Source of the DNA: Asparagopsis taxiformis
Taxonomy: Eukaryota; Rhodophyta; Florideophyceae; Bonnemaisoniales; Bonnemaisoniaceae
Direction of reading: 5' to 3'
Length of the DNA stretch: 64,000 bases
NCBI GenBank assembly: GCA_030407315.1
Contig: JALQPE010000740.1
Span: 1-64,000, forward strand
Numbering within the stretch: the stretch's first letter is position 1; each line of letters opens with the position of its first letter. Below, one piece after another: positions 19,937 to 28,322 of this stretch. Both the position numbers and the translations under genes were made by a program. The notes below the pieces were generated by a model. The model saw only the letters and a list, made by a program, of their open reading frames with translations. It did not search any database and had not been told where the DNA came from.

Positions 19937-21376
19937 CGCACAGTTCCACTCCTTTTCACCGTACAATTAATTCCATTCCAGCGATTTGTTCCGTTCGCAA
20001 GCGTTCCAGTTCGACTGTACGTGTCCAGAACGGTGCGAAATATTAATGTCGGCGCGAAATGTTATACTATAACGTATGTGATTGTAGTACAATCACATAC
20101 AGCAGTGCATCCAAAAGAAGCCGTTGCCACAAAAACTAGTTTCCCAAACTTCGCATACATAACAGATTATAGCTTAGCTTGTCAGTGTGAGTGGGTGAAC
20201 ACATCTATTTAGCCGAAACATGCCGCGCGGACGTCAGCTCAGTGATGCTGAGAAAGCAACTATCTTGGCACACTACCATCATGGTATGAGCCATGTTGAC
20301 ATTTCCCAAGAAGTTGTAAGGTGTCGCAGCACTGTCCAAAAGTTTCTGGCACGTCCAAAAGTGAAACAACAGAAGAGATGGGTGGCTAGGAATAAAAAGC
20401 TGACAGAAGCAGCTGAGCGAGCACTTATAAGGGAGGCGTGTAACGAGGAAATGAGCCCAACAGAGCTGAAAAAACACTTCACGCTGAGTGTTAGTTTGAG
20501 GCGTGTACAGCAGATACTGAGTTCTGTTTCATATTTGAGATATGAAAGCATGAAGAAGGGCTGTATTAAGCTTAAAATGCATCGAAAAATGAGACTCACT
20601 TGGGCTAGGAATCATTTGGAAACAGGAACGGATTGGAGGCGTCACATCTTTACATATGAAAAGAAGTTCATTCTGGATGGTCCTGACGGACTCGCATGCT
20701 ACTGGCACGATTTACGGAAGGAAAGAGAGATCTTTTCGAAACAACAGCAGGGTGGTAAATCATTGATGATTTGGGGGGCTGTTGCTTACAATTATTTATC
20801 GAATCTATATATACTAGATGGATCTGTAGACTCTGCACGCTATTGCCAGACGCTTCGTGAAACACTTCTTCCCTTTGCTCAAAAGCATTACCAAAACAAT
20901 TGGTTGTTAATGCAGGATGGTGCAAGTGTGCACAGGTCTAATGAGACGAAAAAGTGGCTGGCAGACAACAGATTGTGTGCAATTGAGTGGCCTGCAAAAA
21001 GCCCTGACCTCAACATTATTGAGAACGTTTGGGGAATGCTTGCAAGAAAAGTTTATGCTGGTTGCAGACAGTTTAGCGGACTTACGGAACTTGCCGACGC
21101 AGTGCTTGACGCATGGAATGAAATTGATATTCCGACTGTCCACAGGCTGTACGAATCGATTCCCAAACGCCTGCTTAGTGTGGTAGACAGCAAAGGAGGT
21201 CCGACGAAGTACTGACTTCAATAAACCAGTTCATTGAATCTAGCTGTATGTATAAAATTTCGCACCGACACTAATATTTCGCACCGTTATGGACACGTAC
21301 AGTCGAACTGGAACGTTTGCGAACGGAACAAATCGCTGGAATGGAATTGTACGGTGAAAAGGAGTGGAACTGTGTG
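19937..21376 (+). mobile_element. Tc1/mariner-type DNA transposon, 1,440 bp
   Basis: Flanked by TA at 19935-19936 and 21377-21378. The terminal inverted repeats are about 126-130 bp (19937-20066 and 21251-21376), with over 90% of positions matching by eye; both begin C(G/A)CACAGTTCCACTCC. One transposase ORF lies between. The TA site is one base beyond the end of the LTR (19933). A 27-bp palindrome (13-bp arms, 20074-20100) follows the left repeat. The low divergence between the repeats suggests a fairly recent insertion. Confidence 0.9.
20220..21215 (+). pseudogene. Tc1-type transposase, first catalytic Asp lost
   Basis: 331 codons with no stop. The N-terminal paired-like helix-turn-helix region is RGRQLSDAEKATILAHY, then VVRCRSTVQKFL. 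The catalytic domain contains FTYEKKFILDGPDG, LMQDGASVHRSNETKKWL and SPDLNIIENVWG. In this family the first motif is normally (S/T)DE-KF, supplying the first acid of the DDE triad. Here the codon is TAT (Tyr) where GAT would be expected. The second Asp (MQDGA) and the Glu (IIENVW) are present. The protein should bind the terminal repeats but not cut. Otherwise full length. Confidence 0.85.
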
Positions 21377-21378
21377 TA

Positions 21379-21999
21379 CCGTGTGAAATGAATCGGGCTT
21401 GAGGGTGAGAACAGTCGAATATGGGGTGGTGCGACACTTAAATTTCGCACACTGTACTGCAATAGTCTCACATTAACACAATGCTTTTTGGAATGCAATG
21501 CTCACGCTAGAAGTTTTATAAAAGCGATATAAAGCCAGAGTGCTATGCTAAATTCTAATAATTTCTAGTAATTTTTTTCTGCCTCATATGAGGAAATTTT
21601 AGTGTCCGATAGGCACTAGAAAGCGATGAAACTCTTTTTGAAAAACAGATTAATTTGCCCATTTTGTACTTCGTTAGTATTTCTACCTCGTTCTACAATG
21701 CAATTTCGGTTGCGCTCCGCTGTTTCGTCGACAGGGCGTAACAACTAGGACGCAATGTTGACCGCACCCAATCACAGCCAAAGCCTCTGTGGCTTTGTTG
21801 AACTAATCCGAACATGACCACAACAATTCAACAAGTTCGGTGCAATCATTGCGAGTTAATGTAATGAATTCCGAAATCTTACATCAAGGCTCTATGTGCT
21901 ACAACTTGAAGTTGAATCGTAAGGATCGTGACGTTTTCGTACATAAACAAACCAGATGGCCCCACTTCCCCTCACTGATACCCATCCAACCAACTTAAC
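21379..21999. other. Intergenic, upstream of secreted gene 1
   Basis: No gene seen. It is AT-rich, with the sequence right of the transposon resembling a short extra fragment of its inner repeat (a tttcgcac word near 21440). The last 100-200 bp before 22000 presumably hold the promoter of the secreted protein gene; no TATA box is clear. Confidence 0.5.
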
Positions 22000-23319
22000 A
22001 TGTCGCACTTCAGACTGCTCTTCCTAGTCGCATGTGCACTATGCCTTGTTTCCGTTCGGTCGGCCATCATCACAAACCGACAGCGCCAGGAAGTCGAAGG
22101 GAATGAGTCAGAGGAGATTGAGCCAGGGCTGAACGGAGAGATATGTAGTGTGGAGCTCAATTTCACTTGCGAAGGTAATAGAGAGTGCGTACAGTATCTG
22201 GGAGGTACCGATTTCATTCCCTGTCCTGAAGGTCTTAGTTGCATCTGTCGAGAACCCAATGTGGAATTGCGATCTTGCAGTTGTGACGATCCAACTTGTC
22301 CAGAGGGTGAGGTATGTGCACAGTTCGTTGAGGCAGAGAACGTCATGGAATGTGTCAATCCCATCATTTTCATTGCCGTTCTTGCAAGGTTGAGAATATA
22401 CGAAGAAGCTGTGTGCCCCCCTCAAGGTGAAAGCTCGTCAAATTCACCTAGTGAAATTATCCCCTCTCCAACTGTCACGCCTGAAGTTATGACGTCCCCA
22501 TCGGCTGAAAAAAGCACAGAACCGACGACAATGGTCATTGAGACCGATGAGCCAGTGCCTTCAATTACACCATCCGTTACGCCGGACGAAATCACCATGC
22601 TTCCAGTACCGCCCACTGCAGTTGCCACAATGGATGTGATTCCGACTGGCGAGTTGATGCCGACAGGTGAATTGATGCCATCCATAGAAGCGACGCCATC
22701 CATGGATGCGATGCCATCCATGGATGCGATGCCATCCATGGATGCGATGCCATCCATGGATGCGATGCCATCCATGGATGCGATGCCATCCATGGATGCG
22801 ATGCCATCCATGGATGCGATGCCATCTATGGAAGCGATGCCATCCATGGATGCGATGCCATCTATGGATACGATGCCATCAATAGATGCGATGCCATCCA
22901 CGGATATTGAAATGATGGGGACTGCTACGCCATCACCTACTTCAAGTGCATCAACCTCAGCTGTACCCACTCCCACAGACGACGGTGTTTGCATTGATGT
23001 GGAGCATTTGACCGAGTTCAACAAGGATCAACTGGTGTTTGATGAGCATTATCATGCTCGTGTGTTGTGCGACTCTTCCGGTAGTTGCGCGACACATGGC
23101 CATATGGTGCACTACAAGGGTGCAGCCATGATGATGAAGACGTATTGCAAACAAGTTGGATGCACACAACAGGTGAAACTGGTCAACAGCCCTCGTTATA
23201 AGCGCGGAATGCGTGTGACATCGCGTACGGAGGGTCTAAGCTTCACTGCATTTGCAGCACGGTATGAGACACGAGCTGAAGAAATCTCTCTTGCCATGAT
23301 GAGCAGGATAGGATTGTAA
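22000..23319 (+). CDS. Secreted Cys-rich protein with hexapeptide repeats (paralog 1)
   Basis: 439 codons. Residues 1-22 form a signal peptide (MSHFRLLFLVACALCLVSVR). Residues about 45-145 are Cys-rich (at least 12 Cys, in pairs suggesting disulfides: CSVELNFTC, CPEGLSCIC, CSCDDPTCPEGEVC). About 150-225 is Pro/Thr/Ser-rich, a likely O-glycosylated stalk. Near-perfect copies of PSMDAM follow (about 232-303). The C-terminal domain (about 327-439) is conserved with the neighbour at 24097: DDGVCID, VLCD(S/A)SGSCAT, then MMMKTYC and VNSPRY(K/R)RG. I recognise no family. The layout (signal, Cys module, extensible stalk, conserved head) suggests a cell-surface or wall protein. Confidence 0.8.
   Translation: MSHFRLLFLVACALCLVSVRSAIITNRQRQEVEGNESEEIEPGLNGEICSVELNFTCEGNRECVQYLGGTDFIPCPEGLSCICREPNVELRSCSCDDPTCPEGEVCAQFVEAENVMECVNPIIFIAVLARLRIYEEAVCPPQGESSSNSPSEIIPSPTVTPEVMTSPSAEKSTEPTTMVIETDEPVPSITPSVTPDEITMLPVPPTAVATMDVIPTGELMPTGELMPSIEATPSMDAMPSMDAMPSMDAMPSMDAMPSMDAMPSMDAMPSMDAMPSMEAMPSMDAMPSMDTMPSIDAMPSTDIEMMGTATPSPTSSASTSAVPTPTDDGVCIDVEHLTEFNKDQLVFDEHYHARVLCDSSGSCATHGHMVHYKGAAMMMKTYCKQVGCTQQVKLVNSPRYKRGMRVTSRTEGLSFTAFAARYETRAEEISLAMMSRIGL
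22690..22906 (+). repeat. 18-bp coding minisatellite (PSMDAM)
   Basis: About twelve in-frame copies of CCATCCATGGATGCGATG, nearly identical in the middle and diverging at both ends. It lies inside the secreted protein gene and lengthens its stalk. The unit is a multiple of 3, so copy number can vary without breaking the frame. The minus-strand ORFs over it (SHPWMA repeats) are artefacts of the repeat. Confidence 0.95.
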
Positions 23320-24096
23320 AATGATAATAGACATATTGATGATTTGTGTTTTCACAAATTGTGTTGTACTAAAAGTCTAGTGAGGTGATGACAAATTGGC
23401 GAAGGATTGATTACGAAGGAATTAATACAGACGAGGGGACGAGGGAAATTGGAGTACTTTCGAAGCCAAGCAGCGTTATGGTTTGAGTAAAGTATGAGAG
23501 CTTACGCGGCATCACGGTTTGAAAGAACAGCACTTACAAAAATGACAGATGAAAGTTGTGACATGATAAACATTTGAATAGCGTGAGACTACAAGACGTC
23601 GATGAAGAGCATCATACAAGCCACAAGAGGGCTATAAAGTTGCGGTGGGAGCGATTAGCTGTGCAACCACTTTCCTCTAGTCTATGAGAAGAAATTACGA
23701 TGACCACCTTCCTCACCATACAGAGTGTTATATTGCTTGGGGTTATTTGGTTCTAGTCGGTCGAGGTCGAAGTACTTGCCAGGGGTAATTACGATTGTCA
23801 CAGAGCAATTACTGCAAACATATTGATGACGTGTTAATACAGCACGGAAGCGACGCCATTGGGCAATGGGGGATCGTAGTAAGGCGTGCAACTGTAAAGA
23901 ACTTTGCATCATATGCCGCCCGATTAGTGAGTACACGTAGTCGGTCTTAATCGTCCCCATTGTAATCCATCATGATATACAACAAGGTGCCTCATCCAAC
24001 GAGACGCCATCTCTTTTCCCCATCATCTAACACCTACTTCAACCATTTCAACTAGAATCTTGCTCATGCATATTTCCCTTCCGCACTAATCACGAC
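23320..24096. other. Spacer between the two secreted-protein genes
   Basis: No clear gene. A 92-codon ORF on the minus strand (23960-23682) has no recognisable domain and I do not call it. The region presumably holds the 3' end of paralog 1 and the promoter of paralog 2. Confidence 0.5.
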
Positions 24097-25116
24097 ATGA
24101 ATTTGCAATCCACTTGCTTGCTTTTTGTCGTTCTTCTACATATTGCGTGTTCCAACGCCGCAATAGTTCATCAGGCGTCAGAAGGGACCACCGAGGCCAT
24201 TGGCGGCCTATCCGGAGCCATTTGTTCCCCCGAATTAGGCACCGACTGTCGTGGATCTCGAGTCTGTGTAAACGGGGAAAATTTCAGACGGGCAATACCT
24301 TGTGACGACACCGATCTTTGCTATTGTCGCCAAAAAAGACGTGCACTTAGGAGGTGCAGTTGCAAAAACCGAAAATGTCCAGACAACGAAGAATGCGCTC
24401 GGCTCGTTGAAAATCCTGATAAGACGGAATGCGGAGGAATTGGTGCAATTTCATCAACCTTTAGTGCATACATGCCACTTGAGTGCCCAGGGGATTCGCC
24501 AGAACCAACAGATGATGCACAGTTTGTTGTTGATGAGCCTTCTCCAGTAATGTCGGAACCTGCGCAGACGACTGATGTGGATATGATCGTCACACCGACA
24601 GCCACTGTGGATATGCTCCAACCATCTAAGATGCCTGAAGCAACAGAGCAATTTGGGATGGAAACAATTGTTGAGACGGCGACAGCAACATTTGAAGAAG
24701 AGTCAGCGACACCAGAAATTGAGGTCGCAACACCGACGCCATCTGCAACGGCGACGCCTACACCGCAGAGCACAGATGATGGCGTATGCATCGATATAGA
24801 GCACTTGGAGCAATTTGAGCAGCAAGATCTTGTGTTTTCATCACATTATCGCACAAAGGTTCTATGCGATGCTTCAGGCAGCTGCGCGACGGGCGGGCAT
24901 ATGGTTTCTTTCAACGGACAACACATGATGATGAAGACTTACTGCGAAATGGTCGAATGTAAACCTGCTGTCAAACTTGTGAACAGCCCAAGATATCGAC
25001 GCGGCCTGCGGATCAAGTCGAGATCGGAGGGACTAGAGTTTACTGCGTTGGCAGCGCGATACGCAAGCAAGAGCGAAGAAGTAGCATTGGCGTTTATCAG
25101 TCGCATGGGATTGTAG
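24097..25116 (+). CDS. Secreted Cys-rich protein (paralog 2)
   Basis: 339 codons; a tandem duplicate of the gene at 22000. Signal peptide at residues 1-22 (MNLQSTCLLFVVLLHIACSN). The Cys-rich module spans about 38-125 with the same order of cysteines (CSPELGTDC, CDDTDLCYC, CSCKNRKCPDNEEC). The Thr/Pro/Glu stalk lacks the hexapeptide repeat and ends in ATPTPSATATPTP. The C-terminal domain matches paralog 1 closely (DDGVCID, VLCDASGSCATGGHMV, MMMKTYC, VNSPRYRRGL, ending SRMGL). The two copies thus differ mainly in the stalk. An AATAAA follows the stop within about 20 nt. Role inferred: extracellular or wall-associated. Confidence 0.8.
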   Translation: MNLQSTCLLFVVLLHIACSNAAIVHQASEGTTEAIGGLSGAICSPELGTDCRGSRVCVNGENFRRAIPCDDTDLCYCRQKRRALRRCSCKNRKCPDNEECARLVENPDKTECGGIGAISSTFSAYMPLECPGDSPEPTDDAQFVVDEPSPVMSEPAQTTDVDMIVTPTATVDMLQPSKMPEATEQFGMETIVETATATFEEESATPEIEVATPTPSATATPTPQSTDDGVCIDIEHLEQFEQQDLVFSSHYRTKVLCDASGSCATGGHMVSFNGQHMMMKTYCEMVECKPAVKLVNSPRYRRGLRIKSRSEGLEFTALAARYASKSEEVALAFISRMGL

Positions 25117-25310
25117 ATTGAATTAAAAATAAATTGAAAGTTGAATATTTTGTTGAAATTTGTTTCACAAAGTCATTGACACGACTGTAAGCGCACACAC
25201 CTCACAAGTAGTGTCTCTGGACAAAGTCAACGGACCGCATCACAACTCCACTTCTCCTTCCGACCACATCACTACTCAATCTTCCCGTTCCGATCCTCAC
25301 ACACTCCAAA

Positions 25311-25787
25311 ATGTCGTGCCCAGCCGCCGCCTCCTTCTTCGGCTTTGCCGGCGCCGCTTCCGCTCTCATCTTCTCCAATTTGGGCGCCGCCTATGGAACC
25401 GCCAAGGCCGGTGTCGGCGTGTCCTCAATGGGTGTCATGCGACCCGAACTCGTCATGCGTTGCATTATTCCCGTGGTCATGGCTGGTGTGTTGGGTATCT
25501 ACGGATTGATCGTTGCTGTCATTCTCATCGGCCAGATCGCCGACACAAACTATCCCTACTTTGTCGGATTTGCTCACTTGGCATCGGGACTCTCCAATGG
25601 CCTCTCCGGTCTTGCCGCCGGTATATGTATTGGAATTGTGGGTGATGCCGGTGTTCGTGCCACCGCTCAACAGCCCAAACTCTTCGTCGTTATGATCCTC
25701 ATTCTAATTTTCGCTGAGGCTCTCGCTTTGTACGGACTCATCGTCGCCCTCATTCTTGCCGGTAAGACGTCTACTGCTGGTTGTTAA
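25311..25787 (+). CDS. ATP6V0C: V-type ATPase 16-kDa proteolipid subunit c
   Basis: 158 codons, the usual length of subunit c. Four membrane helices are visible: residues about 8-32, 48-74, 84-110 and 123-150. The proton-carrying glutamate is in helix 4 ([18 protein letters not shown]), and the conserved loops [16 protein letters not shown] and [19 protein letters not shown] are present. It forms the rotating ring of the Vo sector and moves protons into vacuoles and endomembranes. Codon use is strongly biased to C-ending codons compared with its neighbours, as expected for a highly expressed gene. Confidence 0.95.
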   Translation: MSCPAAASFFGFAGAASALIFSNLGAAYGTAKAGVGVSSMGVMRPELVMRCIIPVVMAGVLGIYGLIVAVILIGQIADTNYPYFVGFAHLASGLSNGLSGLAAGICIGIVGDAGVRATAQQPKLFVVMILILIFAEALALYGLIVALILAGKTSTAGC

Positions 25788-25980
25788 TCCAATTGAGCGA
25801 TCTCAACTTATACCCATGCATAGATCGGTTGCAGCCCTACATGGCACCGACCGCGCTTCATCGTTTTGTATCGAGTAAACTAGTTGCGACAACCGCTAGA
25901 TTTCTCAACTCATTATGTCAATCATTAGTATTGTTTACTCAAGTGACCTATCTCGAAAACATTTGTCTACGTCACCAAAA

Positions 25981-27429
25981 CTACTCCGAAACTGGACCCA
26001 TCCCTCGAACCGCTCGGAACACATTTGCAATCTGCACTTGTGAACACGCTTTCTCGAGGAACGGGTGTCTCAACAAATCCGGAACGGTATATCTCAAACT
26101 ACGATCGCGCGTCAAGCACCCTCGAACAAAATCCGCAAATTCTACACTCCACATATCCGGCCTCTTGAACCCTTGTATCGTTGCACCAGACCGAATTACT
26201 TCCATTGCCTTTCCGCTTTCCATCCCAAACAATGGCGGCACCCACTCTGCGCATTCGACTGATAGAATGCCAATCGACCATACATCGGCTCCGTAATCAT
26301 AGTACGAGCTGCGCACCGTCTCCGGTGCCATCCACCAAGCAGTTCCAACAATCGTATTTCGCTTTGGCGTGTCCTCCGTCAGTACAGCAGTGTATTCAAA
26401 GTCGCCGAGCTTGATTTCACCTGACGAGGACACAAGTATATTGTCCGATTTGATGTCGCGATGCATACATCGATGTGAATGCATGGTCCACAAACCCAGC
26501 AATGTCTCGCGCAAAATGTATGCGATATGCGATTCGGACAATAGATAGCCCTTGACGCGCAGAAAGTCGAGTACGTGTGTCAGGCATCCAACATCCATTG
26601 CTTCCATCACAATCCAAACCGAACCTTCAAACGAATAGGCCTCATGGCACTGCACAATGTTAGGATGACGAAGGGCGTGCATCGTGCGAATTTCATTCTC
26701 CAACGCCTTGCTTTTGGCGCGTGTACTGGGCGAAACTCTCTTCAACGCCACACGGCTGGTAGGATTGGCATAGGGCGTTGCAAAATACACACTGCCCGAA
26801 CCGCCCTTACCGACTGGTTGAAAGGCATGGAAATGGAGTCGTGGGTCAACATCGACGTACATAGGCGGCAAAGAAGATACGCGCTGTGTTTGTCGTGCGG
26901 GGTCAGAAGTGGCGGAATTAGAATTGAGCACAGAGTCTTTACGTTTGACGGGAGCATTTTCGGATCGTTCGAGAGAATTGTGGTTTGAATTTTCTTTCCC
27001 TGGCGGCGGCAAATCAGTAGTGTCCAAGGTCAGATCTCGCATTGCGCGACGATGAACTCGCGAGGCATTTCGCTCTGTGAACGGTTCATCGAAGGGTACC
27101 GGGGACGGTGGAGTTGCGGATCGTTGCTGAGCGCGTGTGGAGATGCGGGCAATGTAGCGCTCGTATTGGACTTCCACTGCTTCGGAGGGGTCCGGGGGGA
27201 GGGATTCCTGCTCGAAAATCTCAGTGACTGGATGACGGATGGGCTGGTCTTCAGTGGAGAAGAGTGGAGATTTGGAAGGATTGACGCGGGTGACATTAGT
27301 GGGTGTGGAAACGTGCGGCTTGTTGGGAGAAGGTGTGAATTGGGGTCTTTTGGAAGACTTTTGCGGCGAATCGGATGACTTTTTCGGGGAGAGCGAGTTG
27401 AGAACGCGACGGAAGGTCGTGTGTTGCAT
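25981..27429 (-). CDS. STE20/PAK-like Ser/Thr protein kinase with DFE in place of DFG
   Basis: 482 codons. Residues 1-190 are a Ser/Pro-rich, probably disordered arm. The kinase domain is about 200-460: Gly loop GKGGSGSVYFA (207-217), catalytic Lys in VALKRV (230), alpha-C Glu in KALENEIRTM, HRDIKSDN (323-330), metal-binding motif KLGDFEY (343-345 DFE), activation segment with GTAWWMAPE (362-370), YGADVWSIGIL, and HPFL near the end. HRDIKSDN and the substitution GTxxWMAPE are typical of the STE20/PAK group, and the hydrophobic WSIGI helix fits. The Gly of DFG is Glu here; the Asp that binds magnesium is kept, so catalysis is possible. No CRIB domain is seen in the arm. Converges towards the plus-strand V-ATPase gene with a gap of about 190 bp. 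Confidence 0.88.
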   Translation of the reverse strand: MQHTTFRRVLNSLSPKKSSDSPQKSSKRPQFTPSPNKPHVSTPTNVTRVNPSKSPLFSTEDQPIRHPVTEIFEQESLPPDPSEAVEVQYERYIARISTRAQQRSATPPSPVPFDEPFTERNASRVHRRAMRDLTLDTTDLPPPGKENSNHNSLERSENAPVKRKDSVLNSNSATSDPARQTQRVSSLPPMYVDVDPRLHFHAFQPVGKGGSGSVYFATPYANPTSRVALKRVSPSTRAKSKALENEIRTMHALRHPNIVQCHEAYSFEGSVWIVMEAMDVGCLTHVLDFLRVKGYLLSESHIAYILRETLLGLWTMHSHRCMHRDIKSDNILVSSSGEIKLGDFEYTAVLTEDTPKRNTIVGTAWWMAPETVRSSYYDYGADVWSIGILSVECAEWVPPLFGMESGKAMEVIRSGATIQGFKRPDMWSVEFADFVRGCLTRDRSLRYTVPDLLRHPFLEKACSQVQIANVFRAVRGMGPVSE

Positions 27430-27732
27430 GGTGAGAATCGAGGTGGATGCGGGGGGGATCAGTGGATGGGTTGAGTGGAGCGGGAGGGCGGAGCATTAAA
27501 GAAAGGGCGCATATTGACTGGCGGCAATGATGAAGAGGAAAGTGGAGACGCTTGGCGAAATTGAAGGAAGATGGTTGAAAGGACAGCAGATGATGTGTCG
27601 TAAAGGGATCGATCATGTCGAGCGAGTGCTCGTCATTGTATTTTATCAAAATATTTTGATACAATCCACGTCATGCACTACATTCGGACATATCATCGCC
27701 AAATGAACGGCATTCTTGTTGAGCCAACTCAT

Positions 27733-28189
27733 CTACACAATTCGCCCGCCTCGACGCCGCTCGTTCTCGTCTTTGATTCTCTGCCGTGCATCCAGTCGGA
27801 ATAGTCGCGTCAATTCAGCATCATTCATTCCCTCGAACACCGCGTCATATCCGCCAGCTTCGTACAATGCGCGCACCTTTCTCGTCAGCGCTTCGCGCGT
27901 TTCCTTGGGCTCCAACAGTGTCCATAGCCACTCAGGGTACTCGCTGTCTTGCTGTATATTGCAGATTGCCAGATGATGTCAGTCGATGTGCGCGTGTACA
28001 AACTGATGCCCAGTTGCGATCTCCTACCTTTTCTGTTGGCGCTTGCGAGCTGTCTTTATATATATTGAGACGTGCAAAGCTGTCGTGCGATGCGCGTGTC
28101 ATTGTCGGATGCTCGCGCACCGGACGCATACGCCGCACTAGTGCACCGATGGCTGGTGAGCCAACAGCAGATCGCATGTGGCCGATCAT
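27733..28189 (-). CDS. MRPL54: Mitochondrial large-subunit ribosomal protein mL54 (two exons)
   Basis: Two exons: 28189-28028 (54 codons) and 27951-27733 (72 codons plus stop). They are joined in phase 0 across a 76-nt intron, giving 126 residues. Exon 1 is Arg/Ser/Ala-rich and lacks acids at its start (MIGHMRSAVGS...), like a mitochondrial presequence. Exon 2 begins with the mL54 hallmark DSEYPEWLWTLL and ends with the basic RLDARQRIKDENERRR helix, as in other eukaryotic mL54/MRPL37 proteins. The start at 28189 is the first Met that leaves a short presequence; an upstream in-frame Met is possible. Without splicing neither exon gives a sensible protein. Confidence 0.85.
27952..28027 (-). other. 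76-nt spliceosomal intron
   Basis: On the minus strand the donor is AAAAG|GTAGGA and the acceptor ATATACAG|CAAGAC. Removal joins APTEK to QDSEYPEWLW in frame. It contains a CTGACA-like branch candidate (cgactgacatc) about 30 nt before the acceptor. It is the only intron I can support among the host genes. Confidence 0.8.
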
Positions 28190-28322
28190 GTCTACGCCGA
28201 GTTTGCCTTCGTGTCGAGACGTACGCCGGTCGGTAAACTGCCAACAAATATTTTTCAAATACGCACTCGTAGAATTAAATCGTGTTTCATGCACAGTTGA
28301 TCTTTTGTTTACAAATACTCTC

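Noticed and set aside
22592..22825. Minus-strand repetitive ORF (SHPWMA units)
   Set aside because: Shadow of the PSMDAM coding repeat on the plus strand.
23682..23960. 92-codon minus ORF between the two secreted-protein genes
   Set aside because: No recognisable domain or signal and no supporting context; noted only in the spacer entry.
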